A DNA stretch of 5,389 nucleotides from Caulobacteraceae bacterium. Lineage in GTDB: Bacteria > Pseudomonadota > Alphaproteobacteria > Caulobacterales > Caulobacteraceae. Location: the NCBI GenBank assembly GCA_020852035.1, contig JADZBR010000102.1, forward strand, positions 1 to 5,389, in the 5' to 3' direction. The notes beneath the pieces were generated by a model. It had not been told where the DNA came from. It ran no database searches and saw only the letters and a program-made list of their open reading frames with translations. Every line of letters begins with the position of its first letter. Positions within the stretch are counted from its first letter, which is position 1. The translations under genes and the position numbers were made by a program. Positions 1 to 5,223 of this stretch are shown piece by piece.

Positions 1-1292
1 AAGCGCGCCTTGATCTCGACCAGGGCGGTGACGTTCTTGCCGTTCTCGGCCGCCTCGATGAGGGCCGCGACGATCGGGCTGTTGGTCGAGTTGCGATAGA
101 GCGTCTGCTTGATCACCAGCACGTTCGGATCACGCGCCGCCTGGCGGATGAACTGCACCACCACGTCGAAGCTCTCGAAGGGATGGTGGACCAGGATGTC
201 CTTCTCGCGGATGGCGGCGAAGCAATCGCCGCCGTGGTCGCGGATGCGCTCGGGGAAGCGCGGCTCGAAAGGTTTGAACTTCAGGTCGGCGCGGTCGGAC
301 GGGATCAGCTGCGACAGCTCGTCGAGCCCCAGCAGGCCGTCGATGAGCACCACGTCCTGCGGCTCGGCCTGCAGTTCGCGCAGAATGAAGTTGCGCAGGT
401 CCTCGGGCATCTCCGCCTCGATCTCGACGCGGACGACCGAGCCCAGGCGGCGTTGCTTCAGGAGCTGCTCGAACTCGCGGACGAGGTCTTCGGCCTCTTC
501 CTCGATCTCCACGTCCGAGTCGCGGATCAGGCGAAACACGCCACGGCTCTCGATCTCGCACCCGGGGAACAGGCGGTCGAGGAAGAGCGCGACGAGGCTC
601 TCCAGCGAGATGAACCGCCGGTTCGTGCGCCGCCCGCCGCGCACCTGGCCCAGCGACCAGAACCGCGCCACCTGCGCTGGGATCGGCACCAGGGCGTAGA
701 GCTGGCGGCCGTCCGAGACCCGCCGCATCTTCAGCACCAGCGAGAAGGCCAGGTTCGGGATGAACGGGAAGGGATGCGCCGGGTCGATGGCCAGCGGGGT
801 GAGCACCGGGAACACCTGCTCGCGGAACAGCTGTTCGGCCCGCGCCCGCTCGGCGTCGTTGACCCCGCCGGAGTCGACCACCTGCAACCCCTCGGCGGCC
901 AGTTCGCCGCGCAGCTCGCGCCAGCGCCGCTGCTGGTCGCCCATCAGGGCCGCGGCCGTGTCGTTGACCCGCTCCAGTTGTTCGCCGGCCGACAGCCCGT
1001 CCTCGGAGAGCGCGCGCACGCCCTGGCGCACCTGCGCCTTCAGGCCGGCGACGCGCACCATGTAGAACTCGTCGAGGTTGTTGGCCGAGATTGACAGGAA
1101 CCTGAGCTGTTCGAGCAGCGGATGGCGCGGGTTCTCGGCCTCCTCGAGGACCCGGCGGTTGAACGCCAGCCAGGAGAGTTCGCGGTTAAAGAAGCGTTCC
1201 GGCGTGTCGGCCAGCGGATGGGCGGCGGAGGCGGCCGGCGCCTGCGGGCGCTCGGGCAGGTCGGCTTCGGGGAAGGTCGAGACGTCGGTCAT
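1..1292 (-). CDS. ppk1: Polyphosphate kinase PPK1, N-terminal ~60% (3' end cut by window edge)
   Basis: PPK1 reversibly transfers the gamma-phosphate of ATP to inorganic polyphosphate through a phosphohistidine, and acts at the inner face of the membrane in the proteins studied. The window holds 430 complete codons from the ATG at 1292. The family signature NRELSWLAFNRRVLEEA lies at about residues 36-52 and SANNLDEFYMVR at 69-80, where N72 matches the ATP-contacting Asn45 of E. coli. The N and H domains are complete. The C1 domain runs through IKQTLYR to EIKARF at the edge, so the two Arg matching Mg-binding R375 and R405 of E. coli (here R400 and R430) are present. The catalytic His (E. coli H435, in KIHAK) would lie about 30 residues beyond position 1. 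There is an N-terminal extension of about 27 residues over E. coli. No Shine-Dalgarno is visible before the ATG. It follows hdaA on the same strand after a 196-bp gap. Identification is secure; completeness cannot be judged. Confidence 0.97.
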   Translation of the reverse strand, partial: MTDVSTFPEADLPERPQAPAASAAHPLADTPERFFNRELSWLAFNRRVLEEAENPRHPLLEQLRFLSISANNLDEFYMVRVAGLKAQVRQGVRALSEDGLSAGEQLERVNDTAAALMGDQQRRWRELRGELAAEGLQVVDSGGVNDAERARAEQLFREQVFPVLTPLAIDPAHPFPFIPNLAFSLVLKMRRVSDGRQLYALVPIPAQVARFWSLGQVRGGRRTNRRFISLESLVALFLDRLFPGCEIESRGVFRLIRDSDVEIEEEAEDLVREFEQLLKQRRLGSVVRVEIEAEMPEDLRNFILRELQAEPQDVVLIDGLLGLDELSQLIPSDRADLKFKPFEPRFPERIRDHGGDCFAAIREKDILVHHPFESFDVVVQFIRQAARDPNVLVIKQTLYRNSTNSPIVAALIEAAENGKNVTALVEIKAR

Positions 1293-1303
1293 TAACCGAT
1301 GAA

Positions 1304-1311
1304 GCTATAGC
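1304..1311 (-). promoter_or_regulatory. Candidate -10 box for ppk1
   Basis: GCTATAGC matches 7 of 8 positions of the Caulobacter housekeeping -10 (GCTANAWC) and ends 11 bases before the ppk1 ATG. That would place the transcript start only a few bases before the start codon, consistent with the absence of a Shine-Dalgarno. The octamer is its own reverse complement, so it gives no direction by itself. No convincing -35 is visible, so this is weak. Confidence 0.3.
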
Positions 1312-1344
1312 AGAATTGTGGACAGGTGGTGACGAGCGCCTAAT

Positions 1345-1484
1345 CCCTCTCCCGGTCGGGAGAGGGAAACCCGACGGCGCAGCCGGCGGGAGGGTGAGGG
1401 CCTCGGGCCTCTCCGGAAAAGCCGCAAGCCCTCATCCTCGCCGCGCCTTGCGGCGCGTCTTTCCTTCTCCCGACCGGGAGAAGG
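1345..1484. repeat. Long imperfect inverted repeat between hdaA and ppk1 (REP-like palindromic element)
   Basis: The left arm (1345-1402) and right arm (1427-1484) are imperfect reverse complements of about 58 bases around a loop of about 24 bases. The outer part is best conserved: TCTCCCGGTCGGGAGA on the left answers TCTCCCGACCGGGAGA on the right, and GTGAGGGC near the inner end answers GCCCTCAT. Each arm is also self-complementary: CTCCC/GGGAG at both outer ends, and CGCCGC/GCGGCG inside the right arm near 1440-1456. The whole can fold as one long hairpin or as a branched structure. It starts 5 bases after the hdaA stop codon region (reading minus) and fills most of the hdaA-ppk1 gap. It looks like a dispersed intergenic palindrome and may also lower read-through from hdaA into ppk1. 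No ORF inside it is credible. Confidence 0.75.
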
Positions 1485-1488
1485 AACG

Positions 1489-2151
1489 CTACTCCAGCAA
1501 ATCCCCTTGCACGTCCTCCAGCACCTCGCGCGCCAGCGCCCGGGTGATCGGCCGCCCGGCTGCGTCGCCGGCCTCGTCCAGCCGGGCGACCACTTCGCGG
1601 GCCTGCGGGATCGAGCGTTCGATGCGGCGCAAGAGGTAGGGGAAGAGGTCGTCCGCCGGCCGGATGTGCCGCTCGCGGAACAGCTTGCGCAGCACCCCTT
1701 CCAGCACTGCGTCGTCCGGTTCCTCGATCTGCGCCACCGGCAGGGCGTTGAGCCGCGAGCGCAGGTCGGGCAGGGCGGCGGGCCAGAGCGCCGGCGGGGT
1801 GCGCGCGGTGAGCAGGAGGCCGCCGCCGGTTTCGCCGGCGCTGTTGATCAAGTGAAACAGCGCCTCGGGGTCGATCCCGCGATCGACATCTTCCAGCAGC
1901 ACCGGCCGGCCCTCCGCGGCGAGGTCGGCGGCGGCCCGGTCGAGCACGACGGCGCCGGCGCGGGTCGCCCAGTCGGCGGCGAGGTGGCTCTTGCCGGCGC
2001 CTTCCGGGCCGACCAGCGCCAGCAGGCCCCCATGCCAGTCCGGCCAGGCTTCCAGCGCGCGACGGGCCGCGGCGTTGCTGGGCGAGGCGATGAAGGGCTC
2101 GCGTCGCGCGCGGGCGGGGCGTTCCAGCTTCAGGCGCAGTTGTCGGTTCAC
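1489..2151 (-). CDS. hdaA: HdaA, DnaA-inactivating AAA+ protein (regulatory inactivation of DnaA)
   Basis: A 220-residue DnaA-like AAA+ protein without a DNA-binding domain, as expected for the Hda/HdaA family. With the DNA-loaded sliding clamp, Hda proteins stimulate ATP hydrolysis by DnaA so that replication starts once per cycle. A clamp-binding motif QLRLKL is at residues 4-9. SPSNAAARRALEAWP (23-37) resembles the DnaA-family N-linker. Walker A GPEGAGKS is at 48-55, a Walker B-like LLEDVD at 85-90, and a sensor I stretch LLLTART at 112-118. DLRSRLNALPV (129-139) carries the presumed arginine finger R133, and SIPQAREVV (180-188) the sensor II arginine. The start is GTG at 2151; an in-frame TAG four codons upstream and the clamp motif at residue 4 leave no other choice. 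No Shine-Dalgarno is seen. It is divergent from lemA and upstream of ppk1. A generic DnaA-like ATPase is the alternative, but the clamp motif and length favour HdaA. Confidence 0.93.
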   Translation of the reverse strand: MNRQLRLKLERPARARREPFIASPSNAAARRALEAWPDWHGGLLALVGPEGAGKSHLAADWATRAGAVVLDRAAADLAAEGRPVLLEDVDRGIDPEALFHLINSAGETGGGLLLTARTPPALWPAALPDLRSRLNALPVAQIEEPDDAVLEGVLRKLFRERHIRPADDLFPYLLRRIERSIPQAREVVARLDEAGDAAGRPITRALAREVLEDVQGDLLE

Positions 2152-2157
2152 CGGCCG

Positions 2158-2165
2158 GTTCTAGC
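2158..2165 (-). promoter_or_regulatory. Candidate -10 box for hdaA, placed for a near-leaderless transcript
   Basis: Read on the minus strand this is GCTAGAAC, a full match to the Caulobacter housekeeping -10 GCTANAWC. It ends 6 bases before the GTG at 2151, so transcription would begin at or next to the start codon. Its TAG is also the in-frame stop that bounds the hdaA reading frame. The -35 side is GC-rich with no clear TTGAC, so the call rests on one box. Confidence 0.35.
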
Positions 2166-2204
2166 AGGGCGGCGCGGGGCAGGGGATGGCGCCGACTGGG
2201 GATT

Positions 2205-2233
2205 TTGCGCTTTCCCCTGTGGGCCGCTAGAGT
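2205..2233 (+). promoter_or_regulatory. Candidate promoter of lemA
   Basis: TTGCGC (2205-2210) and TAGAGT (2228-2233, within GCTAGAGT) are spaced by 17 bases, the standard distance for a housekeeping sigma factor. The implied leader is about 24 bases and includes the run GGGGG at 2247-2251, a weak and rather distant ribosome binding site for the ATG at 2264. The -35 matches at TTG and the -10 at GCTANA. The hdaA-lemA divergent gap is only 112 bases, so both promoters must lie close together. Confidence 0.4.
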
Positions 2234-2263
2234 TCAGCTTCATCCTGGGGGTTTGATCCGGAC

Positions 2264-2824
2264 ATGACGACCTTGATCGTGGTGGTGGTGATCGCGGCGG
2301 TGCTCGCGTTCATCGTGGTGGGTATCTACAACCGGCTGGTGGCGCTGAGGCAGGAAGCCAACCAGGCGTTCGCCGACATCGACGTGCAGCTGAAGCAGCG
2401 GCACGACCTGATCCCCAACCTCGTGGAGACCGTGAAGGGCTACGCCGCCCACGAGCGCGGCACGCTGGAAGAGGTGATCCAGGCCAGGAACAGCGCGGTG
2501 GCCGCCGGCGGCGTCAACGACAAGGTGCACGCCGAGAACGTGCTGACCGGCGCGCTCGGCAAGCTCTTCGCGCTGGCCGAAGCTTACCCCGACCTGAAGG
2601 CCAACCAGAACTTCCTGTCGTTGCAGGGCGAGCTCTCCGACATCGAGAACAAGCTCGCCGCCGCCCGCCGCTTCTTCAACAACGCGGTCAGCGAGTTCAA
2701 CGCCGCGATCCAGCAATTCCCGGCGGTGCTGTTCGCCAGCATGTTCGGCTTCAAGGAGCGTGAGTTCTTCGACCTCGGCGAGGCGCGCCCGCAGCTGGAA
2801 GTCGCGCCGAGCGTGAAGTTCTAG
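2264..2824 (+). CDS. lemA: LemA family membrane protein
   Basis: A complete 186-residue LemA-family protein. One hydrophobic N-terminal helix (about residues 3-20) is followed at once by YNRLVALRQEANQAFADIDV, the start of the family's long helical bundle. Conserved family stretches follow in order: QLKQRHDLIPNLVETVKGY (42-60), QARNSA (73-78), AYPDLKANQNFLSLQGELS (107-125), ENKLAAARRFFNNAV (128-142) and FPAVLFASMFGFKEREFF (152-169). The length and layout are typical. The molecular function of LemA proteins is not established; they are membrane-anchored by the first helix and are often encoded beside TPM-domain proteins or HtpX. Neither partner is present here, so lemA looks like a single-gene unit: divergent from hdaA, convergent with epmB, and followed after 20 bases by a strong hairpin. 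The ATG at 2264 is chosen because it gives the complete hydrophobic helix. Confidence 0.95.
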   Translation: MTTLIVVVVIAAVLAFIVVGIYNRLVALRQEANQAFADIDVQLKQRHDLIPNLVETVKGYAAHERGTLEEVIQARNSAVAAGGVNDKVHAENVLTGALGKLFALAEAYPDLKANQNFLSLQGELSDIENKLAAARRFFNNAVSEFNAAIQQFPAVLFASMFGFKEREFFDLGEARPQLEVAPSVKF

Positions 2825-2844
2825 GGAACGCCCCGCCCCTCCTG

Positions 2845-2875
2845 CGTCATCCTAGGCCTTGTGCCTAGGATGACG
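2845..2875. terminator. Perfect 13-bp palindromic hairpin between convergent lemA and epmB
   Basis: CGTCATCCTAGGC (2845-2857) and its exact reverse complement (2863-2875) flank the five-base loop CTTGT. The stem lies 20 bases past the lemA stop and overlaps the last codons and TAG stop (2865-2867) of epmB, so one structure serves the 3' ends of both genes. There is no T-run on either side, so it is not a textbook intrinsic terminator. It may act as a bidirectional terminator or 3'-end stabiliser. The GTCATCCT...AGGATGAC form resembles a dispersed palindrome common between genes in alphaproteobacteria (from memory). Confidence 0.6.
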
Positions 2876-3911
2876 TGGAAGCCGGCGGATAGGCGTGGAT
2901 GGCCCCGTTCGGGTCCTCGACCGTCACGCCGCCGCAGCTATCCAGATAGGCCGGACCCACCGGCGCCTTGCCGTGGCCGCCGGGGATATCGAGCACATAG
3001 GTCGGCTGGCAGAGGCCGGAGTAGCGCCCGCGCAGCTCGCGCAGGATCGCCTGGCCGTCCTGCAAGCTGGTGCGGAAGTGGCCGGTGCCGGGCGCGAGGT
3101 CGCCGTGGTGCAGGTAGTAGGGCTTGATGCGGGTCTCGACGAAGGCGCGCATCAGCTCGCCCAGCACCGCCGCGTCGTCGTTGACCCCGCGCAGCAGCAC
3201 CGTCTGGCTGACCATCGCGATCCCTGCGTCGATCAGGCGCGCGCAGGCGGCGCGGGCGTCGGCGGTCAGCTCGCGGGGGTGGTTGGCGTGCAGGGCGACC
3301 CAGACGGTCTTGCCCGAGCCGCGGAGCGCGGCGACCAGGGCCTCGTCGACCACCTGCGGATCGACCACCGGCACGCGGGTGTGGAAGCGCACGACCTTCA
3401 CGTGATCGATGGCTGAGAGCCGGCGCATCAGTTCGGCGAGGCGGCGGGGCGAGAGGATGAACGGGTCGCCGCCGGTGAGGATCACCTCCCAGATCTCCGG
3501 GCGGCTTTCGATGTAGGCCAGGGCGCGGTCGAGGGCGGCGGGCGACAGCGTCCCGTCGCCGTTCGGCCCGACCATCTCGCGACGGAAGCAGAACCGGCAG
3601 TAGACCGGGCAGGTGTGGGTGACCTTCAGCAGCACCCGGTCGGGGTAGCGATGCACAACGCCCTCGACCGGGCTGTGGGCGTGATCGCCGATGGGATCGG
3701 CGCGTTCCTCGGGCGTTAGGGTCAGTTCGGCGAGGTCGGGGATGAACTGCCGCGCGATCGGGTCGGCGGCGTCCGAGGGATCGATCAACGCCGCCATCGT
3801 CGGGCTCACCGCCACCGCATAGCGCTCGGCCACCGGGGCGAGCGCGGCGGCGCGATCGGGCGCGATCAGGCCGGCGTCGGCCAGGGCGGCGGGGGTGCGA
3901 AGGGTGCTCAC
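2865..3911 (-). CDS. epmB: EF-P lysine 2,3-aminomutase EpmB (KamA-type radical SAM/PLP enzyme)
   Basis: This 348-residue enzyme should isomerise L-lysine to (R)-beta-lysine, the group that EpmA attaches to EF-P. The radical SAM cysteines are C101, C105 and C108 in CPVYCRFCFRRE, followed by LTGGDP at 145-150 and RFHTR at 175-179. The PLP lysine is K315 in DIPGGHGK. Using clostridial lysine 2,3-aminomutase numbering (K337, D293, D330), the same spacing puts lysine-binding aspartates at D271 (in HHGDLAPGTGHF) and D308, and both are present. The length fits EpmB (E. coli about 342) and is shorter than catabolic KamA (about 416). The start is GTG at 3911, chosen for the family-like N-terminus MSTLRTPAALADAGLI; no good ribosome binding site is seen. 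It lies 169 bases downstream of epmA on the same strand. A role in acetyl-beta-lysine osmolyte synthesis is the alternative, but no AblB acetyltransferase is nearby, and epmA and efp adjoin. Confidence 0.93.
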   Translation of the reverse strand: MSTLRTPAALADAGLIAPDRAAALAPVAERYAVAVSPTMAALIDPSDAADPIARQFIPDLAELTLTPEERADPIGDHAHSPVEGVVHRYPDRVLLKVTHTCPVYCRFCFRREMVGPNGDGTLSPAALDRALAYIESRPEIWEVILTGGDPFILSPRRLAELMRRLSAIDHVKVVRFHTRVPVVDPQVVDEALVAALRGSGKTVWVALHANHPRELTADARAACARLIDAGIAMVSQTVLLRGVNDDAAVLGELMRAFVETRIKPYYLHHGDLAPGTGHFRTSLQDGQAILRELRGRYSGLCQPTYVLDIPGGHGKAPVGPAYLDSCGGVTVEDPNGAIHAYPPASTSS

Positions 3912-3960
3912 GGCGCGCCGGATATGGCGCGGGCAGGAAGTTCACGCAAATCGCTGAGGA

Positions 3961-4068
3961 GCGTTGCGTGGTTCGAGACGCGCTACGCGCTCCTCACCAT
4001 GACTAAGGCTTGTGCTGCTCTAGTCATCCTGAGGGCCCGCGGAGCGGGCGTCTCGAAAGACGCACCGC
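3961..4068. repeat. Long imperfect inverted repeat between epmA and epmB
   Basis: The arms 3961-4005 and 4021-4068 are imperfect reverse complements around a 15-base loop (4006-4020). The inner ends are TAGTCAT on both arms when read outward, and CGTCTCGAA recurs on each arm further out. The right arm also folds on itself (GCCCGC, loop GGA, GCGGGC at 4035-4049), as does the left (GCGC/GCGC around TA near 3985). In addition TGAGGAGCG at 3955-3963 can pair with CGCTCCTCA at 3988-3996, competing with the long stem. It begins 12 bases after the epmA stop codon and may weaken read-through into epmB. The remaining bases of this 169-bp gap show no gene. Confidence 0.75.
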
Positions 4069-4080
4069 GCTTCAGCCCTG

Positions 4081-5112
4081 CTACGCGACCGGCGTCCACA
4101 GCACCTCCACGATATGCGACGCGCCGGTGGCCAGCATCGTCAGCCGGTCGAAACCCAAGGCCGCGCCGCTGGCCGGCGGCATGTGGGCGAGGGCGGCGAG
4201 GAAATCCTCGTCCAGCGGATAGCGCTCGCCGTAGACGCGGGCCTTCTCGTCCATCTCGGCCTGAAAGCGGCGGCGCTGTTCGGCGGGATCGGTGAGCTCG
4301 CCGAAGGCGTTGGCCAGCTCCACGCCGCAGGCGTAGAGCTCGAACCGCTCGGCGACGCGCGGATCGCGCGGCGCGGGGCGGGCGAGGGCGGCTTCGCTGG
4401 CCGGGTATTCGCAGAGGATCGTCGGCCGCCCCTCGCCGAGGTTCGGCTCCACCTTCTCGACGATCACCCGGCTGAAGACGTCGGCCCAGGTGTCGTCGAC
4501 GGCCACGCGGACGCCGGCCCGACGGGCGGCCTCGGCAAGAGCGTCGCGGTCGTCCAGAACCGCCAGCAGATCGATGTCGGCGTAGCGTGCGAAGGCGTCG
4601 GCGACGGTCAGGCGTTCCGGCTCGGCGAAGGGATCGCAAGCGCGGCCCCGCCATGAAAACGCGGTCGCGCCCGCCGTTTCGGCCGCCAGGGTGCAGAGCG
4701 TCGCGCAGTCGGCCATCAGGGTCTCGTAGGGTTCGCCGGCCCGATACCATTCCAGCATGGTGAACTCGGGGTGGTGCAACGGCCCGCGCTCGCGGTTGCG
4801 GAACACCCGGGCGAAATCGAAGATGCGGGTCTCGCCGGCGGCCAGCAGCTTCTTGCAGGCGAATTCCGGCGAGGTGTGCAGATAGAGCACGCTGGCCTCG
4901 CCCGCCGTGGTCAGCTGCTCGGTGGCGAAGGCGTGCAGGTGCGCCTCGTTGCCGGGGGAAACCTGAAGCGCCGCCGCTTCGACCTCGGTGAAGTCCTGCG
5001 CCTCGAACCAGCCGCGGATCGCCGCCTTGATGCGCCCTCGCGCCGCCAGCATCGGACGGCGGCGGGCGTGGGTTTCGGCGCGCCACCACGGGCTTGGCAC
5101 ACCCGCGCTCAT
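4081..5112 (-). CDS. epmA: EF-P--(R)-beta-lysine ligase EpmA (PoxA/GenX/YjeA, LysRS-like)
   Basis: A 343-residue class II aminoacyl-tRNA synthetase-like catalytic domain with no anticodon-binding domain, the hallmark of EpmA. It activates (R)-beta-lysine with ATP and attaches it to the side chain of a lysine in EF-P. Motif 1 lies around residues 25-46 (GRIKAAIRGWFEAQDFTEVE), and the substrate-pocket stretch LHTSPEFACKKLL at 78-90. Motif 2 is FARVFRNRERG at 100-110, running into HHPEFTMLEWY at 113-123. GVELANAFGEL is at 263-273 and motif 3, GAALGFDRLTML, at 316-327. A318 aligns with A298 of E. coli EpmA, where true LysRS has glycine; this favours beta-lysine use. The ATG at 5112 is preferred over M21 because SPWWRAETHARRRP fits the family's N-terminus. 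It is divergent from efp across 111 bases and followed by epmB. No strong ribosome binding site precedes it. Confidence 0.96.
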   Translation of the reverse strand: MSAGVPSPWWRAETHARRRPMLAARGRIKAAIRGWFEAQDFTEVEAAALQVSPGNEAHLHAFATEQLTTAGEASVLYLHTSPEFACKKLLAAGETRIFDFARVFRNRERGPLHHPEFTMLEWYRAGEPYETLMADCATLCTLAAETAGATAFSWRGRACDPFAEPERLTVADAFARYADIDLLAVLDDRDALAEAARRAGVRVAVDDTWADVFSRVIVEKVEPNLGEGRPTILCEYPASEAALARPAPRDPRVAERFELYACGVELANAFGELTDPAEQRRRFQAEMDEKARVYGERYPLDEDFLAALAHMPPASGAALGFDRLTMLATGASHIVEVLWTPVA

Positions 5113-5154
5113 GGGGCGAAACGGCGCGCGGGGCTAGCCGCGCCGCTCCGGATC

Positions 5155-5162
5155 GCTATAGG
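5155..5162 (+). promoter_or_regulatory. Candidate -10 box for efp
   Basis: GCTATAGG agrees with GCTANA of the Caulobacter -10. It lies about 60 bases before the efp start, giving a leader of about 55 bases that includes the hairpin at 5183-5208. No clear -35 is visible 17 bases upstream. The same bases read nearly as well on the other strand (CCTATAGC), so they might instead serve epmA. Weak call. Confidence 0.25.
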
Positions 5163-5182
5163 AGCGCGACGAAAATCAACAG

Positions 5183-5208
5183 GCCGCGCGCGCCAGGCGT
5201 CGCGCGGC
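5183..5208 (+). promoter_or_regulatory. GC-only 8-bp hairpin in the efp leader, next to the ribosome binding site
   Basis: GCCGCGCG (5183-5190) and its exact reverse complement CGCGCGGC (5201-5208) flank a 10-base loop. The stem ends two bases before the Shine-Dalgarno AAGGA (5211-5215). It would be very stable in RNA and could influence ribosome access or mRNA stability, though GC-rich DNA makes such stems by chance more often than average. A second, 7-bp stem (5122-5128 with 5139-5145) lies in the same gap nearer epmA. Confidence 0.35.
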
Positions 5209-5210
5209 GC

Positions 5211-5215
5211 AAGGA
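5211..5215 (+). promoter_or_regulatory. Shine-Dalgarno site of efp, supporting the GTG start
   Basis: AAGGA sits 8 bases before GTG at 5224. It is the only well-formed ribosome binding site in the window and fixes the start of efp at GTG, which also gives the family N-terminus MKVIASSLRKG. Confidence 0.75.
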
Positions 5216-5223
5216 AAACCCAC

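Noticed and set aside
183..1094. Long plus-strand open frame (303 codons) opposite ppk1
   Set aside because: It is antisense to a clear PPK1 sequence, is rich in His/Gln/Val/Ala typical of reversed high-GC codons, and shows no family motif or ribosome binding site.
1345..1484. Insertion sequence or MITE with terminal repeats
   Set aside because: No flanking target-site duplication is evident and there is no transposase; the internal self-complementarity of each arm fits a REP-like palindrome better.
1316..1639. Small plus-strand frame crossing the ppk1-hdaA gap
   Set aside because: It translates the palindromic repeat and the reverse of the hdaA end, and has no ribosome binding site.
1507..2256. 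Plus-strand open frame of 249 codons opposite hdaA
   Set aside because: Shadow of HdaA; no recognisable domain, and hdaA carries complete AAA+ motifs on the other strand.
2240..2716. Minus-strand open frame opposite lemA with a His-rich end
   Set aside because: The histidine run is only the complement of the GTGGTGGTG codons of the LemA membrane helix.
2895..3416. Plus-strand frame of 173 codons opposite epmB
   Set aside because: Antisense shadow with no supporting start signal or family similarity.
2938..3945. 335-codon minus-strand frame overlapping epmB, with an ATG upstream of the epmB GTG
   Set aside because: Different frame; the translation is an Arg/Pro-rich low-complexity string, while the epmB frame holds all radical SAM and PLP motifs.
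3924..4295. Plus-strand frame through the epmA-epmB gap
   Set aside because: Composed of the inverted repeat plus the antisense of the epmA 3' end; no protein-like pattern.
3983..5089. 368-codon minus-strand frame overlapping epmA, longer than epmA itself
   Set aside because: Arg/Gly/Pro-rich shadow frame without motifs; the shorter frame 4081-5112 contains class II synthetase motifs 1 to 3.
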